Shown here in pieces: positions 54,625-64,000 of a stretch of DNA of 64,000 bases; the first letter of the stretch is position 1, and each line of letters opens with the position of its first letter. The stretch lies in contig NZ_CP014232.1 of assembly GCF_001553935.1 (NCBI RefSeq), positions 2,108,001 to 2,172,000 of the forward strand. Direction: 5' to 3'. The notes under the pieces were generated by a model, which saw only the letters and a list, made by a program, of their open reading frames with translations, searched no databases and was not told where the DNA came from. This stretch comes from Actinomyces oris (GTDB lineage: Bacteria > Actinomycetota > Actinomycetes > Actinomycetales > Actinomycetaceae). The translations under genes were made by a program, and so were the position numbers.

Positions 54625-54868
54625 GGGGCTCCTTCGCATCGTCTGTGTGCCGTATTGAGCGGCACAGCGCCCATCGGGGAGAGGGGCGTGAACCTGGCTC
54701 GATACTAGGGGGCTGCGGCCGTGCCGGCCCTCCGCGCGCCCCAGGAGCCGCGGCGTTTCGCGCCACGCGGAACGGGCGCCGTCGGCGCTCCCGGGTGGCG
54801 GGCTCAGCACCGATGACGATCCGTTAACGGTGCACGATCCTGTCGGTGGCCCGTGGTGAGATGGTCCC

Positions 54869-57800
54869 ATGTCCCAGGACCCCGTCCGTCTCCTACCGCC
54901 CGCCGAGGCGGTCGAGCTGCCCGCCGCCGACGCCGATGGGCAGCGGGTCCTGGACCGCGTGGCTGAGGGCTCCAACGTCGTTGTCCTGGGGGCGCCCGGG
55001 ACCGGTAAGACCTCTCTGGCCCTGAGGCTGCTGGCCGAGGCGGTCGCTGGCGGCCGCGACGCCGTCCTGCTGGCCCCCACCCGGGCGCGGGCCGACTGGC
55101 TGCGCGGCCGGGCCGCTCACCTGCTGCGTGAGGGCCATGGCGACGGCGTCGTCCGAGTGCGTACCCCCGCAGCCCTCGCCCTGACGATCCTGACCACCTC
55201 TTTGACCATGCGGCCCGACCCGCTGCCGCCTCCGGTGCTTCTGGCCGGTGCGGAGGAGGACTCCGTCCTGGCCTCGATGATCAGCACCGTCACCTGGCCA
55301 GGGCTCCCCGCCGAGGCCACCGGGTCTCGGGCGTTCCGCTCCGAGCTGCGCAACCTCCTGGCCCGCGCCGGAGAGCTCGGCATCAGCGCCGACGACCTGG
55401 CCGACCTGGGACACCGGCTCAATGTCCCCATCTGGGGGCCCGCGTCCCAGCTCCTGCGCACCTGGGATGCTCAGGGGCGGGCCAGCGCCGAGCGTAGGGC
55501 CCAGACCCGCAAGATGGACACGGCTCGTCTTCAGGACCGAGCCGTGGAGGCCCTGAGCTCCTGGGGCGCCGACGCCGTCACTGTCCGCCGCCCTGTGCCG
55601 GACCTCGTCCTCGTGGACGACTACCAGGACTGCACGGCCGCCACCGCCAGGCTCCTGACGGCCCTGGCGAGCCCGGACCCCGACGGGCACCGGGCGCAGG
55701 TCGTGGTGCTGGGGGACCCCGACGTCGCCGTGGAGACCTTCCGTGGCGGCACCCCCAGCCTGCTCGTCGCCGCCGAGGACCACTCGGGGCTTGCAGCCAG
55801 CCGCCTGCGGCTGACCACTTGCTACCGAGGCAACCCGGCCATCGAGGCGGTGATCCGCGACCAGAGTGCCCGGGTCCCGGTGACCGGCACGACCGCCCAC
55901 CGGCAGACGACCCTGGCGCCCGGGTCCTCAGTACGGTCCTCGGTAGGGTCTTCCTCCGGGGCGAGTGACGCCGAGCGCCCGCAGGCGGCGGCCGGCGTCG
56001 AGGTCATCCTGGCCTCCTCCATCTGGCAGGAGCACGCCCACGTCGCCCGGGCGCTCAGGCTCGAGCACGTGCACCACGGCACCGCCTGGTCACAGATGGC
56101 GGTCATCGTTCGCAGCGCCGCCGACGCCGAGACCCTCGCCAGGGACCTGCGCAGACGAGGCGTGCCCCTGGCCTCCCGCACGCCTGCGGTCCTGCTACGC
56201 GCAGAACCGGCCGCAGCCGCGCTCCTGGACATCGTGCGCGCCGCCATCCGCGACCAGCTGGGCGGGCACGGTGAACCGCCCCAGCGCGACGCCGCCATCA
56301 ACCTCCTCACCAGCCCCCTGGTGGGGCTGACCACCATGGACCTGCGCCGACTGCGCCGCAGGCTGCGACAGGCCCAGCCGGCTGCAACCCCGCACGCCAG
56401 TGCGCCCGAGCCCAGTGAGCCCAGTACCTCCACCGGTCCCGTCCCCGGTCCCACTGTCGATCCCACCGCCGGGACCGGGCCCCGAACCGGCGGCGACGCC
56501 GCCCTCCTGGCTCTGCTGGCCGACCCTGAGCAGGCCTCCGGCTTCGCCCGGTCCCTGGACGGGCAGCCGCTGAGCGCCCAGGCGGACCGACTCCTCACCG
56601 CAGCCAGGATCCTTGAGGCCCTGCGTGCCGCCATCGGGCAGACCCCGGCCGAGGCCCCGCTCGATGTCGAGGCCCTGCTGTGGGCCGCCTGGAACGCCTC
56701 CGAGCGGGCCGAGGCCTGGCGCGCCACCGCCCTGCTGCCCTCGGCAAGCTCGGTGCGAATGCTCCTGTCCGAGGCCGCCGAGCACGACCTCGACGTCGTC
56801 ACCACCCTGTTTAAACGCGCCGAGGTCTGGGCCGAGCGCCACCCGGGCCAGGACGCCGCCAGCTTCCTGGCCGAGCTCGATGCCGAGGTCCTGCCCTCGG
56901 ACTCTGTGGCTCCTCAGGGGCGGCGCCCGGAGGGTGTGGCCGTCATGACCCCGGCGGGTTGCGCGGGTCAGGAGTGGGAGCTTGTTGTGGTCGTCGGGCT
57001 GGAGCGGGACCGCTGGCCGGACCTGCGCCTGAGGGACTCCCTGACCCGTACCGGCCTGCTCGTCGACGCCGTCACCGGCCGCCTGACCACAGACACCGCT
57101 GCACCGGGGGAGGGAAGCGGCGGCAGCGGCGCCGTGGCCGCTGCCCGGGCGCAGGTGCGCGCCGATGAGCGCCGTATGCTCATCATGGCCGTGTCGCGCG
57201 CCTCCAGGCGCCTCCTGCTGACCGCCACCGCCGACGCCGAGCACGCCCCCTCACCCTTCCTGACCGAGATCGCCCGCAGCGCCGGGATCGCTCTGACCGA
57301 CGCCGATGGCGCCCATCTCCTGACTCCCGACACCGGCGACCTCACCCTGCGCGGCCTGGTGGGGGAGCTGCGCCATGCCGCCATCTGCGGGAACCTTGAG
57401 ACGGCCACCGACGCCGAGCGCCGCCGCGGCCGGGCCGCCGTCGACCTGTTGGCCGACCTCGCCCGCCAAGGCGTACCCGGCGCCGACCCCGCCACCTGGA
57501 TCGGCGCGACCGGCCCCACCTCCAGCGCCCCCCTCATCGCCGCCGGCGAGCGGATACGGGTCAGCCCCTCCGACGTGGAGGGCCTGGCCGCCTGCCCCCT
57601 GAAGTGGTTCCTGACCCGCAGCGGCGGATCGGCCCCCGCCAGCGACGCCCAGGCCCTGGGCAGCCTTGTCCACGCCGTTGCCGAACGGGCGGAGACGGAG
57701 CACCTGCGCGGTCCGGCCCTGCGCGAGGCCTTCGAGGAGCGATTGACCGGCCTCGGCTACCCCGCCACCTGGCAGGGAGGCCTGGCCGCAGACCGCGCCC

Positions 57801-58516
57801 GCGCCATGATCGAGCGCCTCGACGCCTACCTGGCTGACTGCGACGCCCTGGGCGTGCGCGCCGACGTCGAGCAGCCGGTGCGCGCCGACGTCGACATCCC
57901 CCTGAGTGTCCTCAGCCCCGCGGTCCGTCAGCGGGCCGGCCTGCTGATACCGACGAAAGGCGGCAACGCCGTCCCGGTCACGATCTCCGGGCGCATCGAC
58001 CGCCTCGAGCACTTCGGTGGCCTTTCGGGAGGCGAATCGGAGGACTCCGCCGGACCTGACCGGAACGGCACGGTGCGCGTCATCGACCTCAAGACCGGGC
58101 AGCGGGTCCCCAAGGACGTCCAGCGTCATCCCCAGCTGGCCACCTACCGGCTGGCCCTGAGGTCGCAGGGTCTCGACGTCGTCGGCGGAGCCCTTGTGCT
58201 CCTGGGCAAGGAGCCCTCCAAGCGCTCAGGGGACGGCTATGTCCTGGCTCCGCCGGGTGCCGCACTCGACCCCAGCCCCGCCGCCCCGGAACCTGCGGAG
58301 AAGGCCGCGTGCGAGCCCGCTGAGGAACCGGGTGACGAGGAGGCGAACGGTGCTGCCGACAGCAGCGAGGAGTACTGGGCCGAGGAGCTTGTGGCCACCG
58401 CGGCCGTGGCCGGAGTGGGCCCGCAGATCGAGGCCCGCACCGGTGAGCACTGCCGTACCTGCCGGGTCAAGGACTCCTGCCCCGTGCAGGTCGAGGGAAG
58501 GAGAGTCGTCTCATGA
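54869..58516 (+). CDS. adnA: AdnA-like subunit of the AdnAB helicase-nuclease
   Basis: A 1215-aa protein with an N-terminal UvrD-like motor and a C-terminal RecB-family nuclease. Walker A is GAPGTGKTS (residues 41-49). Motif II reads DDYQD rather than DEFQD, so the Walker B Glu is replaced by Asp, in keeping with the weaker AdnA motor. The nuclease has Asp1073 and Lys1075 in IDLKTG, and four cysteines (Cys909 and Cys1195, 1198, 1204: CRTCRVKDSC) arranged as in Fe-S-cluster AddB-type nucleases. With AdnB it resects double-strand breaks. The gene overlaps adnB by four bases (ATGA, 58513-58516). Long Ala/Ser/Pro linkers break up the motor. Confidence 0.9.
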   Translation: MSQDPVRLLPPAEAVELPAADADGQRVLDRVAEGSNVVVLGAPGTGKTSLALRLLAEAVAGGRDAVLLAPTRARADWLRGRAAHLLREGHGDGVVRVRTPAALALTILTTSLTMRPDPLPPPVLLAGAEEDSVLASMISTVTWPGLPAEATGSRAFRSELRNLLARAGELGISADDLADLGHRLNVPIWGPASQLLRTWDAQGRASAERRAQTRKMDTARLQDRAVEALSSWGADAVTVRRPVPDLVLVDDYQDCTAATARLLTALASPDPDGHRAQVVVLGDPDVAVETFRGGTPSLLVAAEDHSGLAASRLRLTTCYRGNPAIEAVIRDQSARVPVTGTTAHRQTTLAPGSSVRSSVGSSSGASDAERPQAAAGVEVILASSIWQEHAHVARALRLEHVHHGTAWSQMAVIVRSAADAETLARDLRRRGVPLASRTPAVLLRAEPAAAALLDIVRAAIRDQLGGHGEPPQRDAAINLLTSPLVGLTTMDLRRLRRRLRQAQPAATPHASAPEPSEPSTSTGPVPGPTVDPTAGTGPRTGGDAALLALLADPEQASGFARSLDGQPLSAQADRLLTAARILEALRAAIGQTPAEAPLDVEALLWAAWNASERAEAWRATALLPSASSVRMLLSEAAEHDLDVVTTLFKRAEVWAERHPGQDAASFLAELDAEVLPSDSVAPQGRRPEGVAVMTPAGCAGQEWELVVVVGLERDRWPDLRLRDSLTRTGLLVDAVTGRLTTDTAAPGEGSGGSGAVAAARAQVRADERRMLIMAVSRASRRLLLTATADAEHAPSPFLTEIARSAGIALTDADGAHLLTPDTGDLTLRGLVGELRHAAICGNLETATDAERRRGRAAVDLLADLARQGVPGADPATWIGATGPTSSAPLIAAGERIRVSPSDVEGLAACPLKWFLTRSGGSAPASDAQALGSLVHAVAERAETEHLRGPALREAFEERLTGLGYPATWQGGLAADRARAMIERLDAYLADCDALGVRADVEQPVRADVDIPLSVLSPAVRQRAGLLIPTKGGNAVPVTISGRIDRLEHFGGLSGGESEDSAGPDRNGTVRVIDLKTGQRVPKDVQRHPQLATYRLALRSQGLDVVGGALVLLGKEPSKRSGDGYVLAPPGAALDPSPAAPEPAEKAACEPAEEPGDEEANGAADSSEEYWAEELVATAAVAGVGPQIEARTGEHCRTCRVKDSCPVQVEGRRVVS

Positions 58517-61500
58517 CCCCCACCGGTCCACGCCGGCTCACCCCCCAGGCCCTGGCGGAGGCGCTCAGCATCCACACCCCCACCCAGGAGCAGGCGCGAG
58601 TCATCGCCCACCGGCTGAGCCCCCTGCTGGTGGTCGCCGGAGCCGGCTCGGGCAAGACCGCCACCATGGCCCAGCGAGTCGTCTATCTGGTCGCCACCGG
58701 GCAGGTCCGCCCCGACCAGATCCTCGGACTGACCTTCACCCGCAAGGCCACCGCCGAGCTCGACCAGCGCGTCGCCTCCCGCCTGGCCGGCCTCAGCGCG
58801 GCCGGCCTGCTCCCGGTCGCCGCACCGGAGCACGACAGCGGCGCGGAGGGCACCGCTGACGCGACCGACTTTGGCGAGCCGATGATCGCCACCTACAACT
58901 CCTTCGCAGGCGCCCTGGTGCGAGACCACGGACTGCGCATCGGCGTGGACCCCGACTCCACCCTCATCACCCAGGCCCGCTCCTGGCAGATCGTCACCTC
59001 ACTGCTCGAGGCTCGCACGCTCCCGCTGCCCAACGAGAGCCTCAGCCACAACGCGAGCGCCACCCTGGTCCTGGCCGACTCCCTGAGCCAGAACCTGCTG
59101 ACCATCGAGGAGGCCGCCAAGGACCTGGCGGACCTCACCGAGCAGTTCACCGCCCTGGCCGCCATCAAGGGCTGCAAGACCCTGGTCGGCAAGGCGCCCG
59201 CCGTCATGGCCGAGTGGGAGGCCCTGCTCGACGTCGTCGCCGAGCTGCATGCGCACAAACGTCACCACGGCCTGCTCGACTTCGGTGACCAGATCGCCCT
59301 GGCCTGCGCCATCGCTGAGTCCGTCCCCGAGGCCGCTGCCCAGGTGCGGGCCCAGTACCCCGCGGTCCTGCTCGACGAGTTCCAGGACACCTCGGTGGCC
59401 CAGGTCCGGCTCTTGTCCGCCCTTTTCGCCGACTCCGGGGTGACCGCCGTCGGCGACCCCCACCAGGCCATCTACGGCTGGCGAGGAGCCAGCGCAGCAG
59501 CCCTGGACACCTTCCACCAGCGCTTCAACCCCACTGGCACCGCCCTCCTGGACTCCGGGACCTCACCGGCTGAGGCCACCCCCGTCCTGGAGCTGTCGAC
59601 CTCCTGGCGCAACGACTCCACCATCCTGGAGGTCGCCAACGTCGTCTCCGCGCCGCTGCGCTCCGGCGTCGTTGAGGACGGGGACCCGGTGGGCGAGCAC
59701 CTCACCGTCGCCCCCTTGCGGGCCCGCCCCGCGGCCTTCGGCCTGGAGCCCGGGGCGGCGTTCGGGGCCTTCCTCCAGGACCCAGCCGAGGAGGCCCGCA
59801 CGGTGGCCGCCTTCCTCACCGAGCGCTGGTCGCCCAGTGCCGAGATGGCCGTCCTGTGCCGCACTCGGGCGCAGATGGAGCCCGTTGCCGCTGAGCTGGA
59901 GGAGGCCGGCCTGCCTTACACGATCATTGGCCTGGGCGGGATGCTCTACGTCCCCGAGGTCGCCGACGTTCGCGCCCTGCTGACCGTGGCCTCGGACCCG
60001 GAGCGCGGGGACCGGGTGGTCCGGCTCCTGACCGGTTTCGGCATCGGTGCCCGCGACCTGCGGGCCCTGGCGGCGCTGGCCCGCGAGCTCACCCGCACCG
60101 CAACCGAAAGCGGCAAGGAGGGACCAGGGGCTCACGGCGATCAGGCCGAGGCCGACTCCCCACTGCTCAGCGAGGCCCTGGACGCCCTGCTGCGATGGCA
60201 TGAGGACGGAGTACAGGAAGAGCAGGAAGAGTCCGCGGCGGCCCGGGACCTGACCGAGGCCGGGCGGGCTGTTGCCTTGCGCACCGCCCGGGCGATCCGA
60301 CGCATCCGGGAGGCCGTCTCCCTGCCCCTGCCCGACCTCGTGGCCCTGGCCGAGCAGGTCCTCGACCTCGACATCGAGATCGCCGCCCGGGTCGGCCACC
60401 CCATGGGGCACCGTGCCCTCGACTCCTTCCACGAGACGGCCCGGGCCTTCGCCGCCGACACCGACGCCCCCACCCTCACCGGCTTCTTGGAATGGCTCGA
60501 CGCCGCCGAGGAGCACGAGGACGCCATGAGCGCCCCCGAGGTCGAGCCCTCGCCCGGGGCGGTCCAGCTCCTCACCGTCCACGCCGCCAAGGGTCTGGAG
60601 TGGGACGTCGTTGCCGTCCCCGGCATGGACGAGCAGGTCTTCCCCTCCTACACCAGCGCCGTCAAGGACGACCTTCGTGTCGCGGAGACCGGCTGGATGG
60701 GCTCCACCTCCACCTTCCCCTTCCCGCTGCGGGCCGACGCCGGCGACCTGCCCCCCTTCACCGTGGGGGGCCTCGACCCGGCTGTCACGGACAAGCCCCT
60801 CCTGACTGAGACGATGAGCGCCTACAAGGAGGCCCTCGGACGCCAGAGCCTGCGAGAGGAGCGCCGCCTGGCCTACGTGGCCTTCACACGGGCCCGCCAC
60901 GAGCTCCTCCTGACCGGCTCCCACCTGTCCAAGACCGCTTCCAAGCCCCGCCGTCCCTCACGCTTCCTCACCGAGCTCCAGCGGCGCGACCTCCTCCGCC
61001 CCTACGCGGAGGGTTGGGTCGACTTCGATGAGTCCCGCCCCAACCCGCTGACCGCCCTGACCCAGGTGGGCACCTGGCCCCCCGACGCCGATGCAGCAGA
61101 GCCCCTGGACAGCCAGGCCCTGGAGGCCGGGGGAGAGGACGCCCCGGTCACCGACCGGCTCGCCGCTGTGCGGCGGGCCCGGTACGCGGCCGCCGGCCAG
61201 GTCACCGCCGCCATGGGCGGGACCGAGCCCGCCCAGGAGGTGCCCGCTCAGGCCCAGCTCGACGACGAGGCGGTGCGGCGGTGGAGACTTGAGGCGGGAC
61301 TCCTCCTGGCCGAGCGCACCCGGGCCCTGTCCAGCGGGCCCGCCGTCCGCCTGCCCGAGCACCTGGCCGCCACCCGCCTGGACGACCTGCGCGCCGACCG
61401 CCGGCAGTTCGCACTCGACCTGCGTCGCCCACTCCCACCCGAGCCCCGCGCCGCCGGCCGGCTCGGAACCGTCTTCCACGACGCCGTCGCCCAGCGCCTG

Positions 61501-61941
61501 AGCGCACGCGGCACCCTGTTCGACCTGGGGCAGGCGGGCGTGCCTGACAGCCTCGGGCCCCAGGACCGGGACCGCATCGAGCGCTGGCTGGAGACCGCCG
61601 AGAACCTGCCGCTCTTGGAGGACTACGTCCTGGCCGAGACCGAGACGGACCGGGAGATCACCATCGGCGCCACCACCCTGCGCTGCCGCATGGATGCCGT
61701 CTTCCGCCGCTCGGACGGTTCTGGATGGCTCATCGTCGACTGGAAGACCGGGCGGCGACAGGTGCCCGTGGACCAGCTCAGCGTCTACGTTCACGCCTGG
61801 GCTGCCTCCCAGGGCGTGCCCACCGCCTCAGTACGGGCCGCCTACGTCTACGTCGACTACCCCGGAGGACGCGTCGATGAGCTCACCGCCGAGGGCCTGC
61901 TCAGCATCGAGCAGATCCAGGCGGCCCTGACAGTGGGCTGA
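58513..61941 (+). CDS. adnB: AdnB-like subunit of the AdnAB helicase-nuclease
   Basis: A 1142-aa protein with a fully conserved motor: Walker A GAGSGKT (residues 43-49), LTFTRKATAELDQRV (Ia), LLDEFQDTS (II), GDPHQAIYGWRGAS (III), LSTSWRND (IV), TVHAAKGLEWDVVAVP (V) and RRLAYVAFTRARHELLL (VI). The C-terminal RecB-like nuclease has LGTVFHDAV, then IVDWKTG with Asp1076 and Lys1078 and QLSVYVHAWA. In mycobacteria the AdnB motor drives translocation and AdnAB initiates resection of double-strand breaks in place of RecBCD. Translationally coupled to adnA. Confidence 0.92.
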   Translation: MTPTGPRRLTPQALAEALSIHTPTQEQARVIAHRLSPLLVVAGAGSGKTATMAQRVVYLVATGQVRPDQILGLTFTRKATAELDQRVASRLAGLSAAGLLPVAAPEHDSGAEGTADATDFGEPMIATYNSFAGALVRDHGLRIGVDPDSTLITQARSWQIVTSLLEARTLPLPNESLSHNASATLVLADSLSQNLLTIEEAAKDLADLTEQFTALAAIKGCKTLVGKAPAVMAEWEALLDVVAELHAHKRHHGLLDFGDQIALACAIAESVPEAAAQVRAQYPAVLLDEFQDTSVAQVRLLSALFADSGVTAVGDPHQAIYGWRGASAAALDTFHQRFNPTGTALLDSGTSPAEATPVLELSTSWRNDSTILEVANVVSAPLRSGVVEDGDPVGEHLTVAPLRARPAAFGLEPGAAFGAFLQDPAEEARTVAAFLTERWSPSAEMAVLCRTRAQMEPVAAELEEAGLPYTIIGLGGMLYVPEVADVRALLTVASDPERGDRVVRLLTGFGIGARDLRALAALARELTRTATESGKEGPGAHGDQAEADSPLLSEALDALLRWHEDGVQEEQEESAAARDLTEAGRAVALRTARAIRRIREAVSLPLPDLVALAEQVLDLDIEIAARVGHPMGHRALDSFHETARAFAADTDAPTLTGFLEWLDAAEEHEDAMSAPEVEPSPGAVQLLTVHAAKGLEWDVVAVPGMDEQVFPSYTSAVKDDLRVAETGWMGSTSTFPFPLRADAGDLPPFTVGGLDPAVTDKPLLTETMSAYKEALGRQSLREERRLAYVAFTRARHELLLTGSHLSKTASKPRRPSRFLTELQRRDLLRPYAEGWVDFDESRPNPLTALTQVGTWPPDADAAEPLDSQALEAGGEDAPVTDRLAAVRRARYAAAGQVTAAMGGTEPAQEVPAQAQLDDEAVRRWRLEAGLLLAERTRALSSGPAVRLPEHLAATRLDDLRADRRQFALDLRRPLPPEPRAAGRLGTVFHDAVAQRLSARGTLFDLGQAGVPDSLGPQDRDRIERWLETAENLPLLEDYVLAETETDREITIGATTLRCRMDAVFRRSDGSGWLIVDWKTGRRQVPVDQLSVYVHAWAASQGVPTASVRAAYVYVDYPGGRVDELTAEGLLSIEQIQAALTVG

Positions 61942-61963
61942 AGGCGCGTGAGCCGCGCGCCTG

Positions 61964-63292
61964 TCAGCTCTCCTCGTCGTCGACGCGCACCATGGCCACC
62001 GGGTTGGTGATGGCGTCAGGCTCAGCCGGCTCGCGAACCCCGGGCACCGGTGCCAGCCGGGGCGTGGCCGGCTCCACTAGCGGGGCGTCACCCACCTGGG
62101 CGGCCAGGTCCTCCAGCATCGCCACCGCGTCATTGATGACCGGCTTGTCCCCGGTCCGCACCCCGTGCAGCAGCCAACGCGCCAGGCTCAGCTCACTGAC
62201 CAGCTCGGCCCGCTCACGCAGGTGGCGGTCAACGCCCTCGGAGCGGGCGATGTCGTAGGCGTCCTCAATGGAGTCCAGGCAGTCCACCGGTGCTGAGGAG
62301 TACACCCAGGCCAGGTCCTCGGCCGGGTCACCTACATGCGCCTGGGACCAGCCCCGCACCGCCACCACCGTGCCACCGGCCACCAGGACGTTCTCCTCAG
62401 CGAGGTCCCCGTGAACCACCGTGGGGCGGAAGCGCCACAGGGCGGTGTCCTCCAGGGCCTGCTCCCAGCGCCCCAGCAGCGCCGGTGGAGTCCTGCCCGT
62501 CGCGGCGGTGTCGTCCAGCAGGCTCAGCCAGCGCTGACGCACCTCCTCGGCGTCGTAGACCGGCATACCAGCCTCGGAGATCACCGTCATGGACAGCTCG
62601 TGGATCTCACCGAGCGCCTTGCCCAGGCCCGCCGACATCCCCGGCCCTGGCCGGAGCGTCTCCACCGGGATCGGCTTGCCCTCCACATGGGAGCGGACCT
62701 GAATGTGGGCGTCCTTCTGACGCAGGGACCCGGCGACGCGAGGAACATCGAAGGAGAGCCGTCCGTCGTCGACGACCCGGCCGATGCGGCGCAGCACCTC
62801 GGCCTCAGCCTCCAAGGAAGCGCCCACGGCATCGGTGCGGGCCTCATGGATCTCCCAGTGGCGGCCCTGGGTGTCGATGACACCGACGATGTGCCGCTCC
62901 GGCGTCTCGGACTGCGGCAGCGCCAGCCGAGCCGGGTTGAGGCCGCCGACGGCGACGCTCGCCATTGCCGCCAGGGAGAGCGCCGAGTGACGGGGGCGGG
63001 GGGCCTCGGCGACCTGGGGCGTCGAGGCACGCTGATCGCCCCGTGCAGGGCCGGATGACGCCCCGGGCAGCGGAGCGACGACAACGGGGGCGCGATAGCC
63101 GTCGGCGTCGTCGTCATCGGCAGTGTCGTTGGCGTCCTGGTCACCGGGAAGAGCGCTGAGCTTGCCGTGGTCATCGGCAGCGTGAGCCGCAGCGCACTCG
63201 ACGTCGGAGGTCACCTCGTCGGCGAGGCTGTCGGTACCGCCGTTGACATCAGTGGTGCCGGGGGCGTCCGGGGACTGCGGAGGCTGTGACAT
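61964..63292 (-). CDS. phosphotransferase-fold protein with missing metal-binding Asp
   Basis: A 442-aa protein. The first 130 residues are disordered and acidic. The rest is an aminoglycoside/macrolide phosphotransferase-like kinase fold: VVHGDLAEENVLV holds Asp296 and Asn301 at the expected five-residue spacing. Eighteen residues after Asp296, where the metal-binding Asp should lie (APH(3')-IIIa Asp190 to Asp208), this protein has Gly314 (VRGWSQAHVGDPAEDLAWV instead of xDWxxxxxGDP). The ATP-site region (HWEIHEARTDAVGASLEAEAEVL) also has no obvious lysine. It may be a pseudokinase. Start ATG 63292 follows TTGGACC. It is convergent with adnB. Confidence 0.85.
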   Translation of the reverse strand: MSQPPQSPDAPGTTDVNGGTDSLADEVTSDVECAAAHAADDHGKLSALPGDQDANDTADDDDADGYRAPVVVAPLPGASSGPARGDQRASTPQVAEAPRPRHSALSLAAMASVAVGGLNPARLALPQSETPERHIVGVIDTQGRHWEIHEARTDAVGASLEAEAEVLRRIGRVVDDGRLSFDVPRVAGSLRQKDAHIQVRSHVEGKPIPVETLRPGPGMSAGLGKALGEIHELSMTVISEAGMPVYDAEEVRQRWLSLLDDTAATGRTPPALLGRWEQALEDTALWRFRPTVVHGDLAEENVLVAGGTVVAVRGWSQAHVGDPAEDLAWVYSSAPVDCLDSIEDAYDIARSEGVDRHLRERAELVSELSLARWLLHGVRTGDKPVINDAVAMLEDLAAQVGDAPLVEPATPRLAPVPGVREPAEPDAITNPVAMVRVDDEES

Positions 63293-63579
63293 GGTCCAAC
63301 CGTAGGCGACAGGTCCTATGTCTCGCAGGACAGCCGCGCCCGTCCGCTGGCGGCAAACGTCCAGGGACGTGGGCAACGGCTTGAGGAATACGCCAGAAGG
63401 TCGACGTTATCCACAGGTTCTGTCGAGGTGGTGGCCATGTCGTGACCAGGTGCTCTAGAGTTTATCCGTGACGATGGTCACCGACCGGCCGGTGTGTCAC
63501 GGCTCAGCGCAAAGCCCCAGGCCGGTTCTCACACCATCCTCACTCCTACCCTCGTACGACTCCCACGCTGAGAGGCATC

Positions 63580-64000
63580 ATGGACGCTGCCGATCTTCTC
63601 CTGACGGAGATTCGCGAGCTGGTGCGCACTCGCGGCATCGACCCCCTCAACGACGCCTCCGACCTGGAACAGCTCGTCACCCAGGCCGAGGAGGACTATC
63701 TGCGCCGCTCCGACGCCGGACTCGTCCCGCCGCTCATCGACCCTCCGGGCGCGCGCACCCGCGTGCTGGACGCCATGGCGGGGTTGGGGCCGCTCCAGGG
63801 CTACCTTGATGACGAGTCCATTGAGGAGATCTGGGTCAATGCCCCCGGCCGCGTCTTCGTCGCCCGTTCCGGGCGCCCCGAGCTGACCACCACGATCCTG
63901 GAGAGCGAGGACCTCACCGTCCTGGTCGAGCGGATGCTGCGGGCCTCCGGGCGCCGCCTGGACCTGTCCAGCCCCTTCGTCGACGCTCAGCTCGCCGGGG
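63580..64000 (+). CDS. CpaF/TadA-family secretion ATPase, 5' part
   Basis: Partial gene: 140 residues are in the window and the rest lies beyond. Landmarks are LGPLQGYLDDESIEEIWVNAPGRVFVARSG and RMLRASGRRLDLSSPFVDAQLAG, the N-terminal domain of CpaF/TadA type IV pilus (Flp) or type II secretion ATPases. Walker motifs are outside the window. ATG 63580 follows GAGAGG at 63570-63575. It may start a tad/flp pilus locus, which cannot be tested here. Confidence 0.9.
   Translation, partial: MDAADLLLTEIRELVRTRGIDPLNDASDLEQLVTQAEEDYLRRSDAGLVPPLIDPPGARTRVLDAMAGLGPLQGYLDDESIEEIWVNAPGRVFVARSGRPELTTTILESEDLTVLVERMLRASGRRLDLSSPFVDAQLAG

Noticed and set aside
63407..63415. Consensus DnaA box TTATCCACA upstream of the CpaF/TadA gene (another, reversed, at 44523-44531)
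   Set aside because: Single isolated boxes occur by chance; there is no cluster, AT-rich unwinding region or dnaA/dnaN, so this is not an origin.

Overview
This is a contiguous stretch of a high-GC actinobacterial chromosome. Protein style and gene order fit an Actinomyces-like member of the Actinomycetales. Supporting signs are the GlgE maltosyltransferase pathway, an AdnAB-type recombination nuclease pair, UvrD2 with an HRDC domain, DUF3107, DUF3017 and PPA1309-type proteins, a DivIVA-like coiled-coil protein and an initiator tRNA ending CGCTACCA. The genus is inference; no rRNA is present. Long open frames on the opposite strand of nearly every gene are GC-driven shadows and are left out.

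Layout. 0-8 kb: a ZTP (pfl) riboswitch upstream of purH, a DUF3017 membrane protein, a DAACS-family symporter, and a convergent CydDC-like ABC pair. 8-13 kb: malate dehydrogenase, then a carbohydrate ABC importer (Tat lipoprotein binding protein plus two permeases, the first with a one-base frameshift) with no ATPase gene beside it. 13-20 kb: cell-envelope and cell-shape candidates, namely a long DivIVA-like coiled coil with a small partner, a two-TM protein overlapping a lipoprotein gene, and a CnoX-like thioredoxin/TPR protein. 20-34 kb: an alpha-glucan block on the minus strand, glgX, trpS, then glgE-treS-mak-glgB with overlapping start and stop codons from glgE to mak, and separately transcribed glgP. 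Trehalose goes to maltose (TreS), maltose 1-phosphate (Mak), linear glucan (GlgE) and branched glucan (GlgB); GlgX and GlgP take glucan apart.

34-40 kb: etfB-etfA, mnmA and a cysteine desulfurase. The last two probably supply sulfur for tRNA 2-thiouridine. Between them lies a lower-GC insertion with two small orphan genes and a nested inverted repeat. 40-52 kb: a block recalling the mycobacterial Rv3193c-Rv3202c neighbourhood: nudC, uvrD2, an orphan TOMM-cyclodehydratase-like protein, a PDZ-Lon membrane protease, a DUF2342 protein, a PPA1309-family protein and a UPF0182 membrane protein, then initiator tRNA-fMet. 52-64 kb: a YefM/YoeB-type toxin-antitoxin module with a perfect 20-bp operator-like palindrome, PPK2, a sirtuin, DUF3107, adnA-adnB, a phosphotransferase-fold protein lacking its metal-binding Asp, and the 5' part of a CpaF/TadA ATPase gene that runs off the window.

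Most of the window is core metabolism and repair. I did not find a clear, large undescribed system. The best leads are the orphan insertion at 37.4-38.7 kb, the probable pseudokinase beside adnAB, the orphan TOMM-like protein beside uvrD2, the operator/leader arrangement of the toxin-antitoxin module, and the frameshifted sugar permease.
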